From: Henckelia pumila
Taxonomy: Eukaryota > Streptophyta > Magnoliopsida > Lamiales > Gesneriaceae
NCBI RefSeq assembly: GCF_033568475.1
Contig: NC_133121.1
Coordinates: 6,944,001 to 7,008,000 of the forward strand
Direction: 5' to 3'
Length of the DNA stretch: 64,000 nucleotides
In this document: positions 35,591 to 47,524 of the stretch, piece after piece
Layout: each line of letters opens with the position of its first letter
Position numbering within the stretch: position 1 is the first letter of the stretch
The notes under the pieces: generated by a model
Seen by the model: the letters and a program-made list of their open reading frames with translations, nothing else
Told to the model about the DNA's origin: nothing
The model's database searches: none
Made by a program: the position numbers and the translations under genes

Positions 35591-36502
35591 ATGATTGGGG
35601 TTGTAAACAAGTTCTTTATTACATCCATGTTAATGTGGGCAGCTCCTGTTGCAATTCTATATGGATACAATCACAAGTTATTGCCTGGTAAGCTTTCACT
35701 TTTATTTATAGTTATGAAATGGTAGCTTTTGGTTAGTGTTCATGTTTACTCCTGCAACCTCCTGCTTAACTTGGATGTATTGCCAATGGAACCACGATTT
35801 TATATGGATATAGACTTATCTAGGATAGCAATCAGGAAACATGCTATAAATGGTTATCTTTCGAAGGTGGTTGTTAAAAAGTAAATTGGTGTGTGAATGG
35901 GACTATCCTTTTTGTAAATTATTATTATTACTACTAGTTATGAAGCAAACAGAATGCGCGTTTGTAAAGCATTATGTAAGTATGTTGCGTACATGTCATG
36001 CATATTGTAATTAATTTAAAATCCGTAAACAAAAATATCTAACCACGCAATGTTGAAATAGGATTCTGAATGGTTAAACATCTTACTGATGTCAATATTT
36101 CATATCGCAAAACTTCTTTCGTGTATGGTGGCTGTGCTTCCTACAACTGTGATCAGCCTCCCTTCCCCTTGTTCTCTGTCTGGTGCACATTTTTGCTACT
36201 ACTTGAAATCCAAGAGCATTTCGAATATGAGAATGTGAAAAATCATATATTACAAGGCTGTATTTGATTTTCTGACATGTACTGTAAAAACAGGTAGTAC
36301 TCAGTTGTCACCCGAGTCCATGACATTGTGGAGTGGAATACTTGCAGTAATTTCTGTCAATGCTGTTATAGGATTATACATTTACTTGGCGATGAAAGAA
36401 CCTTCAGACAAACATGAACCAGATCCTAAATTCCTCGCAGATGCCAAGGACAGCATGAATAAGTCCAGGCGAAACGAAGCTGACCGCACAAAGCAGGAAT
36501 AG
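35591..36502 (+). CDS. VMA21: VMA21-like vacuolar ATPase assembly factor
   Basis: Two coding exons, 35591-35687 and 36294-36502, join in phase (97 + 209 nt) to give 101 aa. The junction falls in LLPG|SSTQLSP. The protein starts MIGVVNKFFITSMLMWAAPVAILYG and has two membrane helices (about 10-28 and 41-63, the second in LWSGILAVISVNAVIGLYIYLAM), then a hydrophilic tail with MKEPSDKHEPDP. Length, two-helix layout and the KEP.DKHEPDP tail match plant VMA21-like proteins, small ER membrane chaperones for assembly of the V-ATPase V0 sector. The C-terminus ends KQE, without an obvious dilysine retrieval motif. The gene converges on the adenylate kinase gene, whose stop is 465 bp away. A truncated copy of its 5' part lies at 39.7-40.4 kb. 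Confidence 0.88.
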
Positions 36503-36819
36503 CCAATTCTTACTCAAGCTTGGATAAATTTTTCGTGCTTGTTTTGCATATTTATTTCCACATTTTTGGCCACTGTTTCTGAAATTTAGGTGTTTTACAT
36601 AATCATCTCTTTCTATTATTCTGCATAATTTTATGCATATGTAAATTTGTAATGAACTTATCCACGCCATTTATTTTATCACCATTGACTTGTGTAGAGG
36701 TACAGAATCACTTCTTTATTTGAAAGATCCGCCACGTTATACTCACACCCAAGTCGTATAATTCCTCCACCCTTAGTTTTTAAAAAATATATTATACAAA
36801 CAATCTTCTATTCAAGGGT

Positions 36820-36866
36820 ACTGGAAAAAGGAAAAAGGAAAAAGGAAAAAGGAAAAAGGAAAAACA
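36820..36866. repeat. (GGAAAAA)n minisatellite
   Basis: About six head-to-tail 7-bp units between the convergent VMA21-like and adenylate kinase genes. Confidence 0.85.
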
Positions 36867-36966
36867 GAAGCAGAGTAAAAACAAATACAGAGCTTCTGCA
36901 TCAATGTAGAATACAATTTGCACATTCTTGACAACGAAGGGTGTGTCATGTTCTTCATTTTCTATA

Positions 36967-39190
36967 TCACGTTGCCACCGACCCTGATGGAGCCAGCTTT
37001 TGCTCAAGTAGCTTTGCCAAGGCACTGTCGATTTGTGAAAATACCTCATGTTTAGGGAGACTTCCATCGACCTACAACCGGGAGAACAGCAAAATTATTG
37101 GGCATAAACTTGAAGGGCTCACTGTGGGCACTCTAGATATTTCGTTCAAAAAATATTGCTCCAATCTCAAATTCCATATACTCAAGTGAATGACTAGTAG
37201 CTTTGTAAAAAGAAGAGCACGATACCCTTTTTCAGTCATGCTACACATGATTTCCGTCATTTTATAGTTTTTCCTTGTTATTTTTAGGTAGGAATGAGAA
37301 TATGTGCACATTTCAGTTGGAAGAAATTGCATGATGAAAGGTATACTACATACCCTAAAGGTTACGTCCCCGTATATTGAAAGCACATCTTCCACATTCG
37401 TGTTATGAGTGACCAAACGCAGTTTGACCTGAAAAGAAAAGAGGATGAATATACATGCACACTACTACTACTGCTTCAAAGAAATTCATGGATGAGTGAA
37501 AGGTAAAAAGAACAAAGCAGTAAGACTAAAAATTGAAGAATGCCTTTTCTTCAGTGTCATCAAAACGTTGAGTGAGTCTTGCAGCAATTTCTTCGGTTTC
37601 CGGAGGAGAATATTTTAGATGGTATATTTTTCCTGTAACAGGATCTAGTCTGCGCCCAACAACTCTCTCCACAAGGATGTCTTCAGGGACCTGTCAACAC
37701 AGTATTGCAAAGGGAACATACAATAAAAAACTAAAAAAACGGTATCACTTCATAACCACCAAAGCCACTACTAACTACTTTAAGTGAGGTATAAAAGCAC
37801 GGAATGTGTAACTTAAGTTTTCACATCTTAGCTATTGAATCGGGTGTAATCGTTAAATGGCAAGAGCAAAATCAAAACCTCACTTCAAGAAGAATGAAGA
37901 TATCAGGATCAAACCCAAAACCCTTGAGAGCATTCGCCTGAGATGCACTCCTTGGATATCCATCCAGTAGCCAACCTTTCTCCTGAGAATCTTGTTGTGA
38001 TAATCGGTTCTTGACCATCTGTGACAAACAGAAATGGTGGCATTGTTTATAGAACCGAGATGATGCTATTTCTTGTGAAGTTTTCCCTCGACAATTTTTA
38101 AATTCTGGGTAATATTTAAAAGGACGATCGATACGTAAGAATACATAAATCTACCTACCATCACAACGATTTCATTAGGTACGAGCTGCCCTTTCTCCAT
38201 GTATTCCTTTGCTAGCTTCCCGTTTTTCGACCCTGCAGCGATTTCAGCCCTTAAAAGATCTCCTGCGGCTATATGAACCAAATCATACTGCAAGGAGAAC
38301 AATGAACAAGTACAACAGGATACATTAGAAGATATGCTAGTAAGGACGAAATACAGACCAAGCAGGAAATAAGATGAACATGTACAACATGATTCTTCAG
38401 AAGTTATGTAAGTACCGATGAAACACAAGCTAACCAGTGAATGCCATGATCACGATAAAAATAATTGAATGATAAAAATTCGAAATACATATCAATCAAT
38501 TTATGCTCTTTAAACTAGCCAATGTGCTAAGCATCCAACAACAAACCTGACAATTAGTCCGAGGGAAACAAAAAAAGACTAAAGACTTGAAAGTATTACA
38601 AAGCCAAATGAGTGAATGACAAAGGGGAAAGACCTTAAACTAATCCATAGCCCATATTAAATCAATGAATAAGCATTAAAAAATAGACACGGAGAAAGGG
38701 AAAAAAATTGGTTCAATTCACTGACAATTATGTTCAAATGCTATTACATAGTTAAATGCCAATTAAAAATAAATAAAACACAAGGAAAAACATGCACCTT
38801 TTCAGTAATAAGCTCGCATTGTGTTCCTTTACCGGAAGCTGGAGCTCCTGATATCATCACTCTCAAAGACTCTCCTTTTTCTCCTGATGCAACAACCTGT
38901 CGAGTAAATCGATCCACCAAAACTTTACAACAACTTATTTCAAGTATAAAAAAAATTAGGAAAATATAAATGTTTACCAGCATACATGGAGTAGCTTTTG
39001 ACTTTCTGAAACGGGTTCGTGAAAATCTTTGGTTAAATTTGACGGATAAACAGGGAAGCCAAGATTTAGACAATGGAAATCCTGAAGTGTTGAGAATCTG
39101 ATTATGGGAGGACATCGAGGGCTTGTTTCGAGTGCAGGGTGGTGATGCTGCGGCTGTGAAGTTGACAGAATATGAACTGCACAAATCCAT
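36967..39190 (-). CDS. AMK2: Chloroplast-type adenylate kinase (AMK2-like)
   Basis: Seven coding exons on the minus strand: 38978-39190, 38798-38896, 38159-38287, 37884-38018, 37544-37690, 37354-37428 and 36967-37071. All join in phase 0 and give 300 aa. It interconverts ATP + AMP and 2 ADP. Residues 1 to about 72 are Ser/Arg-rich with few acidic residues, as in a plastid transit peptide. Motifs: P-loop GAPASGKGT (88-96), AMP-binding AGDLLR (112-117), LDGYPR (165-170), and a long LID with VVGRRLDPVTGKIYHLKYSPP followed by RFDDTEE. It resembles Arabidopsis AMK2 (At5g47840, 283 aa) over the whole mature part. The start is the ATG at 39190; the frame is open upstream without another ATG. The 81-nt first intron has no in-frame stop, and the fifth intron begins with GC rather than GT (see findings). 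Confidence 0.92.
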
Positions 39191-39295
39191 TTTTGTTTGT
39201 TGATCTTCGTCTCCCGCAGTCACCACCGCTTCTTGAATTGAATTTGTTTACTATTCCCAGTGCTTTTAGCAACAGGAATCAAAGAAATTGAGTTA

Positions 39296-39425
39296 GGTCT
39301 TGTTTGGTGGCGCAAGTTTATGGGATCCAAGGACTAAGTATAAAAAATATATTAACTGTGGAGAGTAGCACACACAGAACAAATTTATTTTAAAGACCTT
39401 TTTTTGTGCTGGACAAACACAACTA
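39296..39425. other. Possible small MITE upstream of the adenylate kinase gene
   Basis: Begins TTA-GGTCTTGTTTGGTGG and has a weak inverted counterpart GGACAAACACAAC near 39412. Resembles Tourist-like ends, but the right-hand TTA is missing. Confidence 0.25.
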
Positions 39426-39654
39426 TAGAATGAAGTTTCGGCCTTCTTCACTTCCTCGCCATTTCAAAAGTCTGTTCTCTATTGAGATAACTCATTTCAA
39501 TTACTCCAATATCATCTATCCATGTCACTTCTAATTGTCACAACAAATTTATTGAAATTTGAGACATTTCTTAGACACATTATTCATCGAGGGAATTGAT
39601 ATATGGAATGGATATTACTATAGTGGCAAGAATTCTGGGTTGGCCATTTTTGCA

Positions 39655-40385
39655 ATTGTATGCTGGGATTGAATTTCTTGAATTTATGGGTTCTGAGACA
39701 AGTATACTAGCAGATTCGTGATTCATGTGTTCGTATTGTGTTCCTAAGACAATTTAGATTGCAAGATCACCGACGTAGTGAATAGATGGCAAAAATATCC
39801 GCCCTAATAATTGAATATTAACTTTAGAATCTAGCCCTGATTATTGACAATTCGGTTAAATATTGATCCTTTTCATGATGAGATTTTTTGTGGGCATTTT
39901 GGCTTTGCACCCCCTCTTCCTTTCTTTTCGACTTAAGGTTGCCATGTGGTTGCCACTAAAGTTTTACTTCCTACATATTTACAGTTTCCCTTTTGATACT
40001 TCAAAGGTTGGAGAAGCTATGATGGGGATAGTAAACAAGTTCTTTATTGCATCCACATTTAAGTAAGCAGATCCTGTTGCAATTTACAGTCATTTTACTT
40101 GGGATGCCTTGTAAATAGAAGCCCGAAAAAAGTCGTCCCACTTTATACAGATATAGGCTGATCTAGGACAGCAAAGGATCAAGAAACATGCTACAAAAAT
40201 ACAAATGGACCACTCTCAAAGGTTTTTGCTAAGAAGTAAACTGGTGTGGCACTATCCTTTCTGTACAAAATTATTACTAGTTCCCGAATGCGTGTGTCCA
40301 TAAATGGTTTTCCCACTATGAAAGGCTGCTTAAAGCATTGCATAATTATCTCAAGCACGCGTCGTGCAAAATGTAATTAAAATAA
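39655..40385 (+). pseudogene. Truncated duplicate of the VMA21-like gene
   Basis: This segment is homologous to about 35310-36010: 5' untranslated exon and intron, first coding exon, and part of the next intron. The coding piece (40021-40065) reads MMGIVNKFFIAST, then FK and a stop where the parent reads MLMWAAPV. The second coding exon is absent. The duplication lies on the far side of the adenylate kinase gene, about 4.3 kb away in the same orientation. The divergence suggests an old event. No product is expected. Confidence 0.75.
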
Positions 40386-40562
40386 AATCATTAGCTATGC
40401 ATAGAGACACACAGATACGTGTACTATACATACATACATATATATACTTAAATATATAAGAAAATAGGATTATCGAACGAGGCTCAGACACGCATAAATG
40501 GGTCATCAGAAATGAAAGGTCGAATACCATTGATAATCAGCATCGAGAAACGATTTCTATCT

Positions 40563-40802
40563 TCATCGCCTCACAAGAACTCGACCAAAAACAAAATTAA
40601 CTGTACCAAAATCATCAGCAAGACGCACTCTTTGGACTCCAGAATATGAAAATGAATCACATACCAACGGGGGAATATACATAGACTTGAGATATCCAAG
40701 AAGAAGAGGTGGATTTATTCTTGCTGCCTCTGCGAGCGGCGCGGTGGCATCGCTGAAGATGAGATTGGGATATTTAGGTAAAAGGGAGCGAAATCTATCC
40801 AA
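40563..40802 (-). other. Unassigned open frame, possible gene fragment
   Basis: The frame reads ...FRSLLPKYPNLIFSDATAPLAEAARI... and later SGVQRVRLADDFGTVNFVFGRVL. It is less AT-rich than its surroundings and looks protein-like, but it lacks an in-frame ATG and I do not recognise the family. It starts shortly after the duplicated VMA21 segment and could be an exon carried along or an isolated relic. Confidence 0.25.
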
Positions 40803-40904
40803 TTTAGAAAAAAGGATTGGACATGTAATTTACGTGTATGTCCTTCTGTTTACTTAATAAAAAATAAAAAAAAATTAATAAATTTTAAAAACCAAATTTT
40901 CTTA

Positions 40905-43865
40905 ATGTTTGGGTCGACCCAAGTAAGATCTTGGGTCGACCCAGAGCAATCTTGGGTCGACTTGCTTGGGCTCGACCCAAGATTGCTCATGCTTGCGTCG
41001 ATCCAACTTGTGCTGCGGAAAGATGTTTTCGCAGCGCGCTGCACGCTGTGGAAAACTTTGCGCGCTGCGGAAAGAAGCATTGTGTGCCGCAAAAAAATCA
41101 TGTTTTATTAAATTCAGGATGCGATACATAAGAGAATATGCTGATTATCAATTCCATAATACATTTTTGTTTGTAACTCATTTATTTGTATTTTTAACAT
41201 TTATGTTTGTAAAAAAAATTAGACAGTTAAATAATTTTTTCGTTGCTAATTTTACATAATTTTGATCAAAATTTACATAATTTTTACATATAATCGTATA
41301 TGTTGCAACATTTGATCCACTAATTTCACAAGTTTGTTCAATAATCGTACACATTTTAACATATGAATTCATTAATTTCACAAGTTTGACCGATAATTAC
41401 ATAATTTTGACATGTAATTACACAATTTTGTTTAATGTTTATTGACAATTGTACATTTTTTAACAATTTATCTACTAATTTCACGAGTATGTTTTATATT
41501 CGTACATATTAACGTATGAAACCGCAAATTTCACATGCATGTTTTTATCCACTAATGTTGACCGATAATCGTACATGTTTTAACATATGATAACCTACAC
41601 TTGGGTGACTTACAATTTAAGTTGTAGCATATGTTGACCTAGAATCGTATATATTTTAACATATGAATCCGTTAATTTCACAAATATGTTATATAATCGT
41701 ACATGTTTTAACATATAATCTGCTAATATCATAAGTATGTTCTATAATGATACATTTTTAAATATATGAATCCAATTATTTCACAACTATATTATATAAT
41801 CGTACATGTATTAACATATGAATCCGCTAATTTGACAAGTATGTGATATAATCGTAAGTATTTTAACACATTAATCCGCTAATTTAACATATGAATCCGC
41901 TAATTTGACAAGTATATATTTTAACATATGATAGACTTGTAACTGAGTTTATATATTTTTTAGCTTGTAATATGCTTGATAATTACTGGACATTGTTTTG
42001 ATATTTAGTTTCTTTCAAATTTATGAATTTAAGGTTTGATATATAATCGTGCAAATTATAACATTAGTATCCACATTTTATAACACATTTATCAATTCAA
42101 TAATACATTTTTCTTTATAACATATTTATCTGTATTTTTAACAATTTTTAACATATGAATCCGCTAATGTCAAAAGTTATATAATCATACATGATTTAAT
42201 ATATGAATCCATTTATTTCACAAACTATAACATTAGTTAGTATAACATATATATCCATTATTTTTCAAAATTATGTTGTATGATTATAAACATTGTAGCA
42301 TATTAATTGACTGATTTCGCGATTATGTTATATGATTATACATGTAAAATATTAATTGACTGATTTCGCGATTATGTTATATGATTATACATATTGTAAC
42401 ATAATTATATAAGTTTGACCAATAATTAAATAAATTTGACTCATAATTACAACATTTTGTCCGATGTTCATTGATAATTGTACATATTTCAACAATCCAC
42501 AAGTATGTTCCATAATCGTACATGTTTTAACATATACAATTCACTAATTTCACAAATATGTTCTAAAATCGTACATATTTTAACATATGAAACCGCTAAT
42601 GTCACAAGTATGTTGACATAGAATCGTATATATTTTAACATATGAATCCGTTAATTTCACAAATATGTTATATAATCGTACATGTTTTAACATATGAATC
42701 TGCTAATATCACAAGTATGTTCTATAATGATACATAATATGTGAATCCAATTATTTCACAACTATATTATATAATCGTACATATTTTAACATATGAATCC
42801 GCTAATTTGACAAGTATGTGATATAACCGTACGTGTTTTAACACATGAATCCGCTAATTTCACAAATATATTCTGTAATGATATATGTTTTAACACAAGA
42901 ATCCGTTAATTTCACGATTATGTTCTACAATGATATATGTTTTAACATATGAATCCAGTAATTTAACAAGTATGTTCGTAAATATTTTAACATATGAATC
43001 CACTAATATCACAAATATGTTATATAATTATACATGTATTAACATATGAATCTGCTAATTTCACAAAACCCAAACTTGGGTCAACCCAAGTATCAATTGT
43101 GTCTGGTCGACCCAGCACAATCTTGGGTCGACCCATTTTTACGGAGCACAAGCTTGGTCAATCCAACTAACTTGACTTGGGTCGACCAAGCATATGCTTG
43201 GGTTTATGGTCGACCCAAGCAAATACTTGGGTCAACCCAAGCATGGGTTGACCCAAACATATGCTTGGGTCGACCATAAACCTTGGGTTGACCCAAACAT
43301 ATAAGGTTTATGGTCGACCCAAGCATATGCTTGGGTCAACCCATGCTTGGGTTGACCCAAATATTTGCTTGGGTCGACCATAAAATATGATTGGGTCAAC
43401 CCATACTTGGGTTGACCCAAGTATTTGCTTGGGTTGACCATAAACCCAAGGTTTATGGTCGACCCAAGCATTTAAATTTTTGGGTTGACCCAAACATATG
43501 ATTATGCTTGGGTCAACCCATGCTTGGGTTGACCCAAATATTTGCTTGGGTCGACCATAAAATATGATTGGGTCAACCCATGCTTGGGTTGACCCAAGTA
43601 TTTGCTTGGGTTGACCATAAACCCAAGGTTTATGGTCGACCCAAGCATTTAAATTCTTGGGTTGACCCAAACATATTATTGTGCTTGGGTCGACCAAGAA
43701 CATATATGCTTGGGTCAATCCAAGCATTTAAATTCTTGGGTTGACCCAAGCATATGATTGTGCTTGGTCGACCCAAGCACAATGAATGCTTGGGTCAACC
43801 AAGCATTTTTTCAAGTTTGGGTCGACCAACTTTGATGTCTTGGTTAGTCGACTCAAAATTTTTTT
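40905..43865. repeat. Composite satellite: GTCGAC-palindrome arrays flanking an AT-rich array
   Basis: The left block (40905-40985) and the longer right block (about 43065-43865) consist of variants of CTTGGGTCGACCCAAG, a perfect 16-bp palindrome, joined by short AT-rich spacers such as CATATG and TTTATGGTCGACC. Between them lies about 1.8 kb of a different, AT-rich tandem repeat. The left side also has GCGCTGCGGAAAGA-type short repeats (41010-41085). Peptides from this block (for example 43308-43727) are repeat translations, not genes. No terminal inverted repeat or target duplication was found. Confidence 0.8.
41250..43060. repeat. AT-rich tandem array, ~52-bp unit
   Basis: A degenerate unit recurs: ATAATCGTACATGTTTTAAC then ATATGAATCCGCTAATTTCA then CAAGTATGTT. 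Parts are higher-order duplicated: the stretch near 41640-41850 recurs near 42610-42830. No coding potential. Confidence 0.8.
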
Positions 43866-43989
43866 TGGTTTATTCATTTGTTTTGAAAAAAGTGTACGGG
43901 TGGGTAGTCAACTCCTTTTTTCTTAAAAAAAAAAGTCAAGATCCTTATTTTTTAAATAATACCTAAGAAAGTCCCTTTTTTTTAACCAG

Positions 43990-46030
43990 CCCGATGAGAT
44001 TGGAAGAATACATTTGACTGAAATAGTTGACGGTGTTAGGTTGCAGATACTGGGCTGTTGTTGGGCTTCATGAACTCAGATGAAATGGACGCCGATGGGC
44101 CGATTTTATGTTCCAATTGGAAATGGGCCTCACGCAATATTCGGCCCAAGTGATTTATTTAGTAGCATAATTTTGTTCATGGACGATTTTAGTTTATGTT
44201 TCTATGACTTTAAATATATTTTATATAAACCGTCAAAAATATATATATATTTTATATAAGGGATTTTTAAAATGAAAGTTATAGGATCGAACGTTAGCCG
44301 TTTTACCAAAAAACTATAGCTGATGGTAATGTTGCAACTCAAATCTCTTTACTTATCAAGGACAATTATTGCACTCACGACAAAAATACATGTATAATGC
44401 GATTATTTAACTAAAATAAAGATATGAAAGTTTGTATTTTGAGTTTTTTTAAAAAAAATGTATGTGGAGCATATATGTGATTCTCAAGTGTAACTTAAAT
44501 TGTTTTGGTATGTGAAATGAGATGAAAAAAAGATGTATAATAGATATGTAATAAATCAAAAGATATAGATACAATGAGTTTTACTCCAATTATTGTAAAA
44601 GCTCGAGCTATATATTGAAAGAAACAATGATATACATACATACATAGAATAAACCCACCATCTTTTCTACCAAAAGGCAAAATATTCCTTGAAATCCAGA
44701 ACCCCACATCACATTCTTGTGTCATTAGCCACATTCGATTTCGCGTTGGATTGATTTCTTGTTCAATTATTAATTTGTTATGCACGTGAGGTGTTCCTAT
44801 TAAGGGCCTCTATGTCGTAATGCATTTCATTACAAATTATTTATGGATACACCACATGACCACAACGATATAAAGTATCAAGCTTGGTGTAATTAAACCG
44901 TTCACAATTATGAAACATGAGTTATAGCTTATCTATCATCGAAATATCATATTTTGGACGAGATCTCAAGTTTAAAATCTAATCATGATAATCGAAGATT
45001 AAAAACGATGTCTCAATAATTCACAATTTTACGTCGCTGTGATAACATTATCAAACGTGTATATAGTTATTATTATGATTTTTTGTGATAGGAAGTAGGA
45101 TAGTCATAATATTTATAGTTATTATGACTATTTTTTTATTTGAATATACTTTAACATCTTATCTACATACAAATATATCTTTATCTATACAGTACATATA
45201 TATATCATACGTTATACACACGCAAGCACACCACCTAAATAAATAATAAATAAAATACAAAACAGGTTAAATAGTTTTATTTAAAAAAAAAGAAAATAAA
45301 TCTGACTACATGTTCATTTAATATTAACTTGTTTGCAAAATCTTTGACCATCTTATCTGATTAATGACAACTCGGAAAGGTCAACAAAATGGGAATAAAT
45401 AAATATTCAAATTTAATTAATCATTCTTATTTTTTTGGTTTCCAACTAGATCTCTCCCTTGGAAGCTCAAGCGATTAAGATTCATTTAACGCGTAACTAA
45501 CGCGATTCACACGCCTAGCTACCCGACAATCTGCAGATATGGATAGTCTTGAATGCATATTTGATTTTATTTATTGTGATGAGGATATATATAAAGTAAT
45601 GAATTGAGATTTTTTTTTTAAAAAAAAATGAAAATGATACATGTAGAGGTAGAGGATTTATCTAAACCTAATTGGGAAGAAAATTGGATCACTTTTTTTA
45701 TGAAAAAAACAACTATATATGCAAAAGTAAATTGGATTAGATTGTTATCTAACTATTATAGTCTTATTAATAAAATCAGCATGATAGATTATAACTTATA
45801 TACTTATCCATGAACAAAAATTAATTAATTGTTGTAAAAGCTTATTATAAGCTGGCTCACGAGCTTTGGAGCAAACGAGTAAAAATTTAATTTCAGCAAG
45901 AACCGAGTTTGAGTAACAACCAAGCCATTTTTTATTCAATATACATTTTTTGTTCTCTTATTATTTATCATATAAACGTGGATATATTTGTCCTTTTTTC
46001 TGTAAAAAAGTGGTTTATACAGTATTAACG
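43990..46030. other. AT-rich intergenic DNA
   Basis: No gene recognised. The 96- and 61-codon frames at 44495 and 45628 have low-complexity compositions and no known motif. Confidence 0.5.
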
Positions 46031-46049
46031 AATCCTTGTATGTTTCTGG

Positions 46050-46440
46050 TAGAGATCTTCGGTGGGTTGTTCCTACATCACAAAACAAAATCAGAGGAGC
46101 CGGGAGGGTTCTCGGCGAAGGCACTCTGACGCTCAAGTCAATTATTACTCAAGGAATAATAATCGAGAGTAGAACAATTTAGTGCTAAAGAATGTGTGTA
46201 CTTTAATAATGAGGTGACTTGAGCTATTTATAGATATTCGAAGAGTTTCACGGGTTGAGCCTCTTATGAGCTTTTGTAAAATTCAGGGCCTACTTGAATT
46301 AAATACATATACTATTTAAATAAGTTTGGGCCTCAAAAATATTTGGAGTGGACCTTCCTGATTAGGCTCAGACCCGGTTGAACTTTTAGGTGTAATCTAT
46401 CAATATGTATAATTGTTTTAACCTTTAAATTAATATTTAA
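46050..46440 (-). mobile_element. Probable solo LTR remnant related to element A
   Basis: The stretch AGGAGCCGGGAGGG...CACTCTGACGCTCAAGTCAAT resembles the part of the element A LTR that reads GACACTCCGACGCTCAAGTC. On the minus strand a TATA-like TCTATAAATAGCTC lies at about 46223-46236. No clear ends or target duplication were found, so the limits are approximate. Confidence 0.4.
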
Positions 46441-47066
46441 AGTATCATATGTTATCAGAAGTGTTGAAATATAGAAAAGAAAAGTTGAAATATAAAGGAA
46501 TAAACGTAAACCGAATTTTAGGTTTTTCAGCAAGTTTGAGTAGAAATTAAAATAAAGTCATGGAAAGGAAAAGAAGATGGGCTATCTTTCTCCATTAGAA
46601 TTTAGAGCCCACAAATTAAAGATGAAAATGAAACTGTTTCTAAATGTCAAATGTTTCTTTATTATATATTTTTTTTTTTAAAAACTCAATAATAATGTTG
46701 CTTTATCAATAAGAGACCCCATTACACCTTTTTGTTCCAAAAAAATCATCCATCAACACAAGCCATAAAATATTGAGTGATGATTGTTTTTTCTTATATA
46801 TAATCATTTCATTTAAAATTCATTTCTAAAAATTTCAATATTGACTGCTATCATAATTAAAATTTGAGATATGCAAAGAGATGAAGATTTGAGCTAGCTA
46901 GGTATATATAATTAATAATATTGGTCGGTATCAAATACTACTTTTCCCACTATCGATCATTAATTTCTAGAATTTGTCAAAGTTGATAAATACAACTCTA
47001 AAGCATTAAAGCAAAGCCCCCCCTTTTGCTATTCTAAATTTCTGATTCACACCATTCATCAACTCA

Positions 47067-47074
47067 TATATAAA
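47067..47074 (+). promoter_or_regulatory. TATA box of the phytosulfokine gene
   Basis: TATATAAA lies 70 bp before the ATG and is conserved with the pseudogene copy. Upstream homology between the two copies reaches to about 46917, marking the likely proximal promoter. Confidence 0.55.
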
Positions 47075-47136
47075 TTGACAAAATACCATTTCTACATTCC
47101 TTGCAACAATACTCATAATTAATTCATAAAAGAAAA

Positions 47137-47522
47137 ATGTCAAAATCCATATCCTTTTTCATTCTTGTTCTCTTGATCTTCTGTTTCGGTCTATCCTCCT
47201 CTAGTCGCCCGACTCCGTTGATCCATGATGCCAAATCCAAACACGAGGTTCGTTTCTAACAAAAAGTTTGTTGTGATTCATATTTTATATGATTTTTTTT
47301 TGTTTTGAACAATATAAAAATTTATATTATGGTATATATCCTGTAAAAACAAAGTTTTAGTTCTAACTTTGAAAGAATATTTTTTGGAACATTTAGGTTA
47401 AAAGAGAGGGAGTGCAAGTGGAAGAAAATTGCGGAGGAAGAATGGGTGAAGATGAATGTTTAATGAGAAGAACCCTGGTTGCTCATCTCGACTACATCTA
47501 TACTCAAAAACATAAACCTTAA
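47137..47522 (+). CDS. PSK: Phytosulfokine precursor
   Basis: Exons 47137-47247 and 47397-47522 join in phase to give 78 aa; the 149-nt intron is GT-AG. The protein starts with a signal peptide ([20 protein letters not shown], about 1-23) and ends with the conserved precursor signature: Cys49, EDEC58, LMRRTL (59-64), HLDYIYTQ (67-74), KHKP. YIYTQ (70-74) is the hormone. The acidic residue before the first Tyr suits tyrosylprotein sulfotransferase, which sulfates both tyrosines in the Golgi. Subtilases and, in tomato, phytaspase (cutting after the Asp before YIYTQ) are known to process such precursors. The secreted pentapeptide signals through PSKR-type LRR receptor kinases and promotes cell expansion and modulates immunity. 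All critical residues are present. It closely resembles the broken copy at 31.1 kb in both exons, the intron position and flanks. Confidence 0.93.
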
Positions 47523-47524
47523 GA

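Noticed and set aside
36305-36502. Stand-alone 65-aa gene starting at an ATG
   Set aside because: It is the second coding exon of the VMA21-like gene; the first exon at 35591 joins in phase and supplies the first membrane helix.
43065-43865. CRISPR-like appearance of regularly repeated palindromes
   Set aside because: Spacers are short, similar to one another and irregular, the host is a plant, and no cas genes exist. It is a satellite array.
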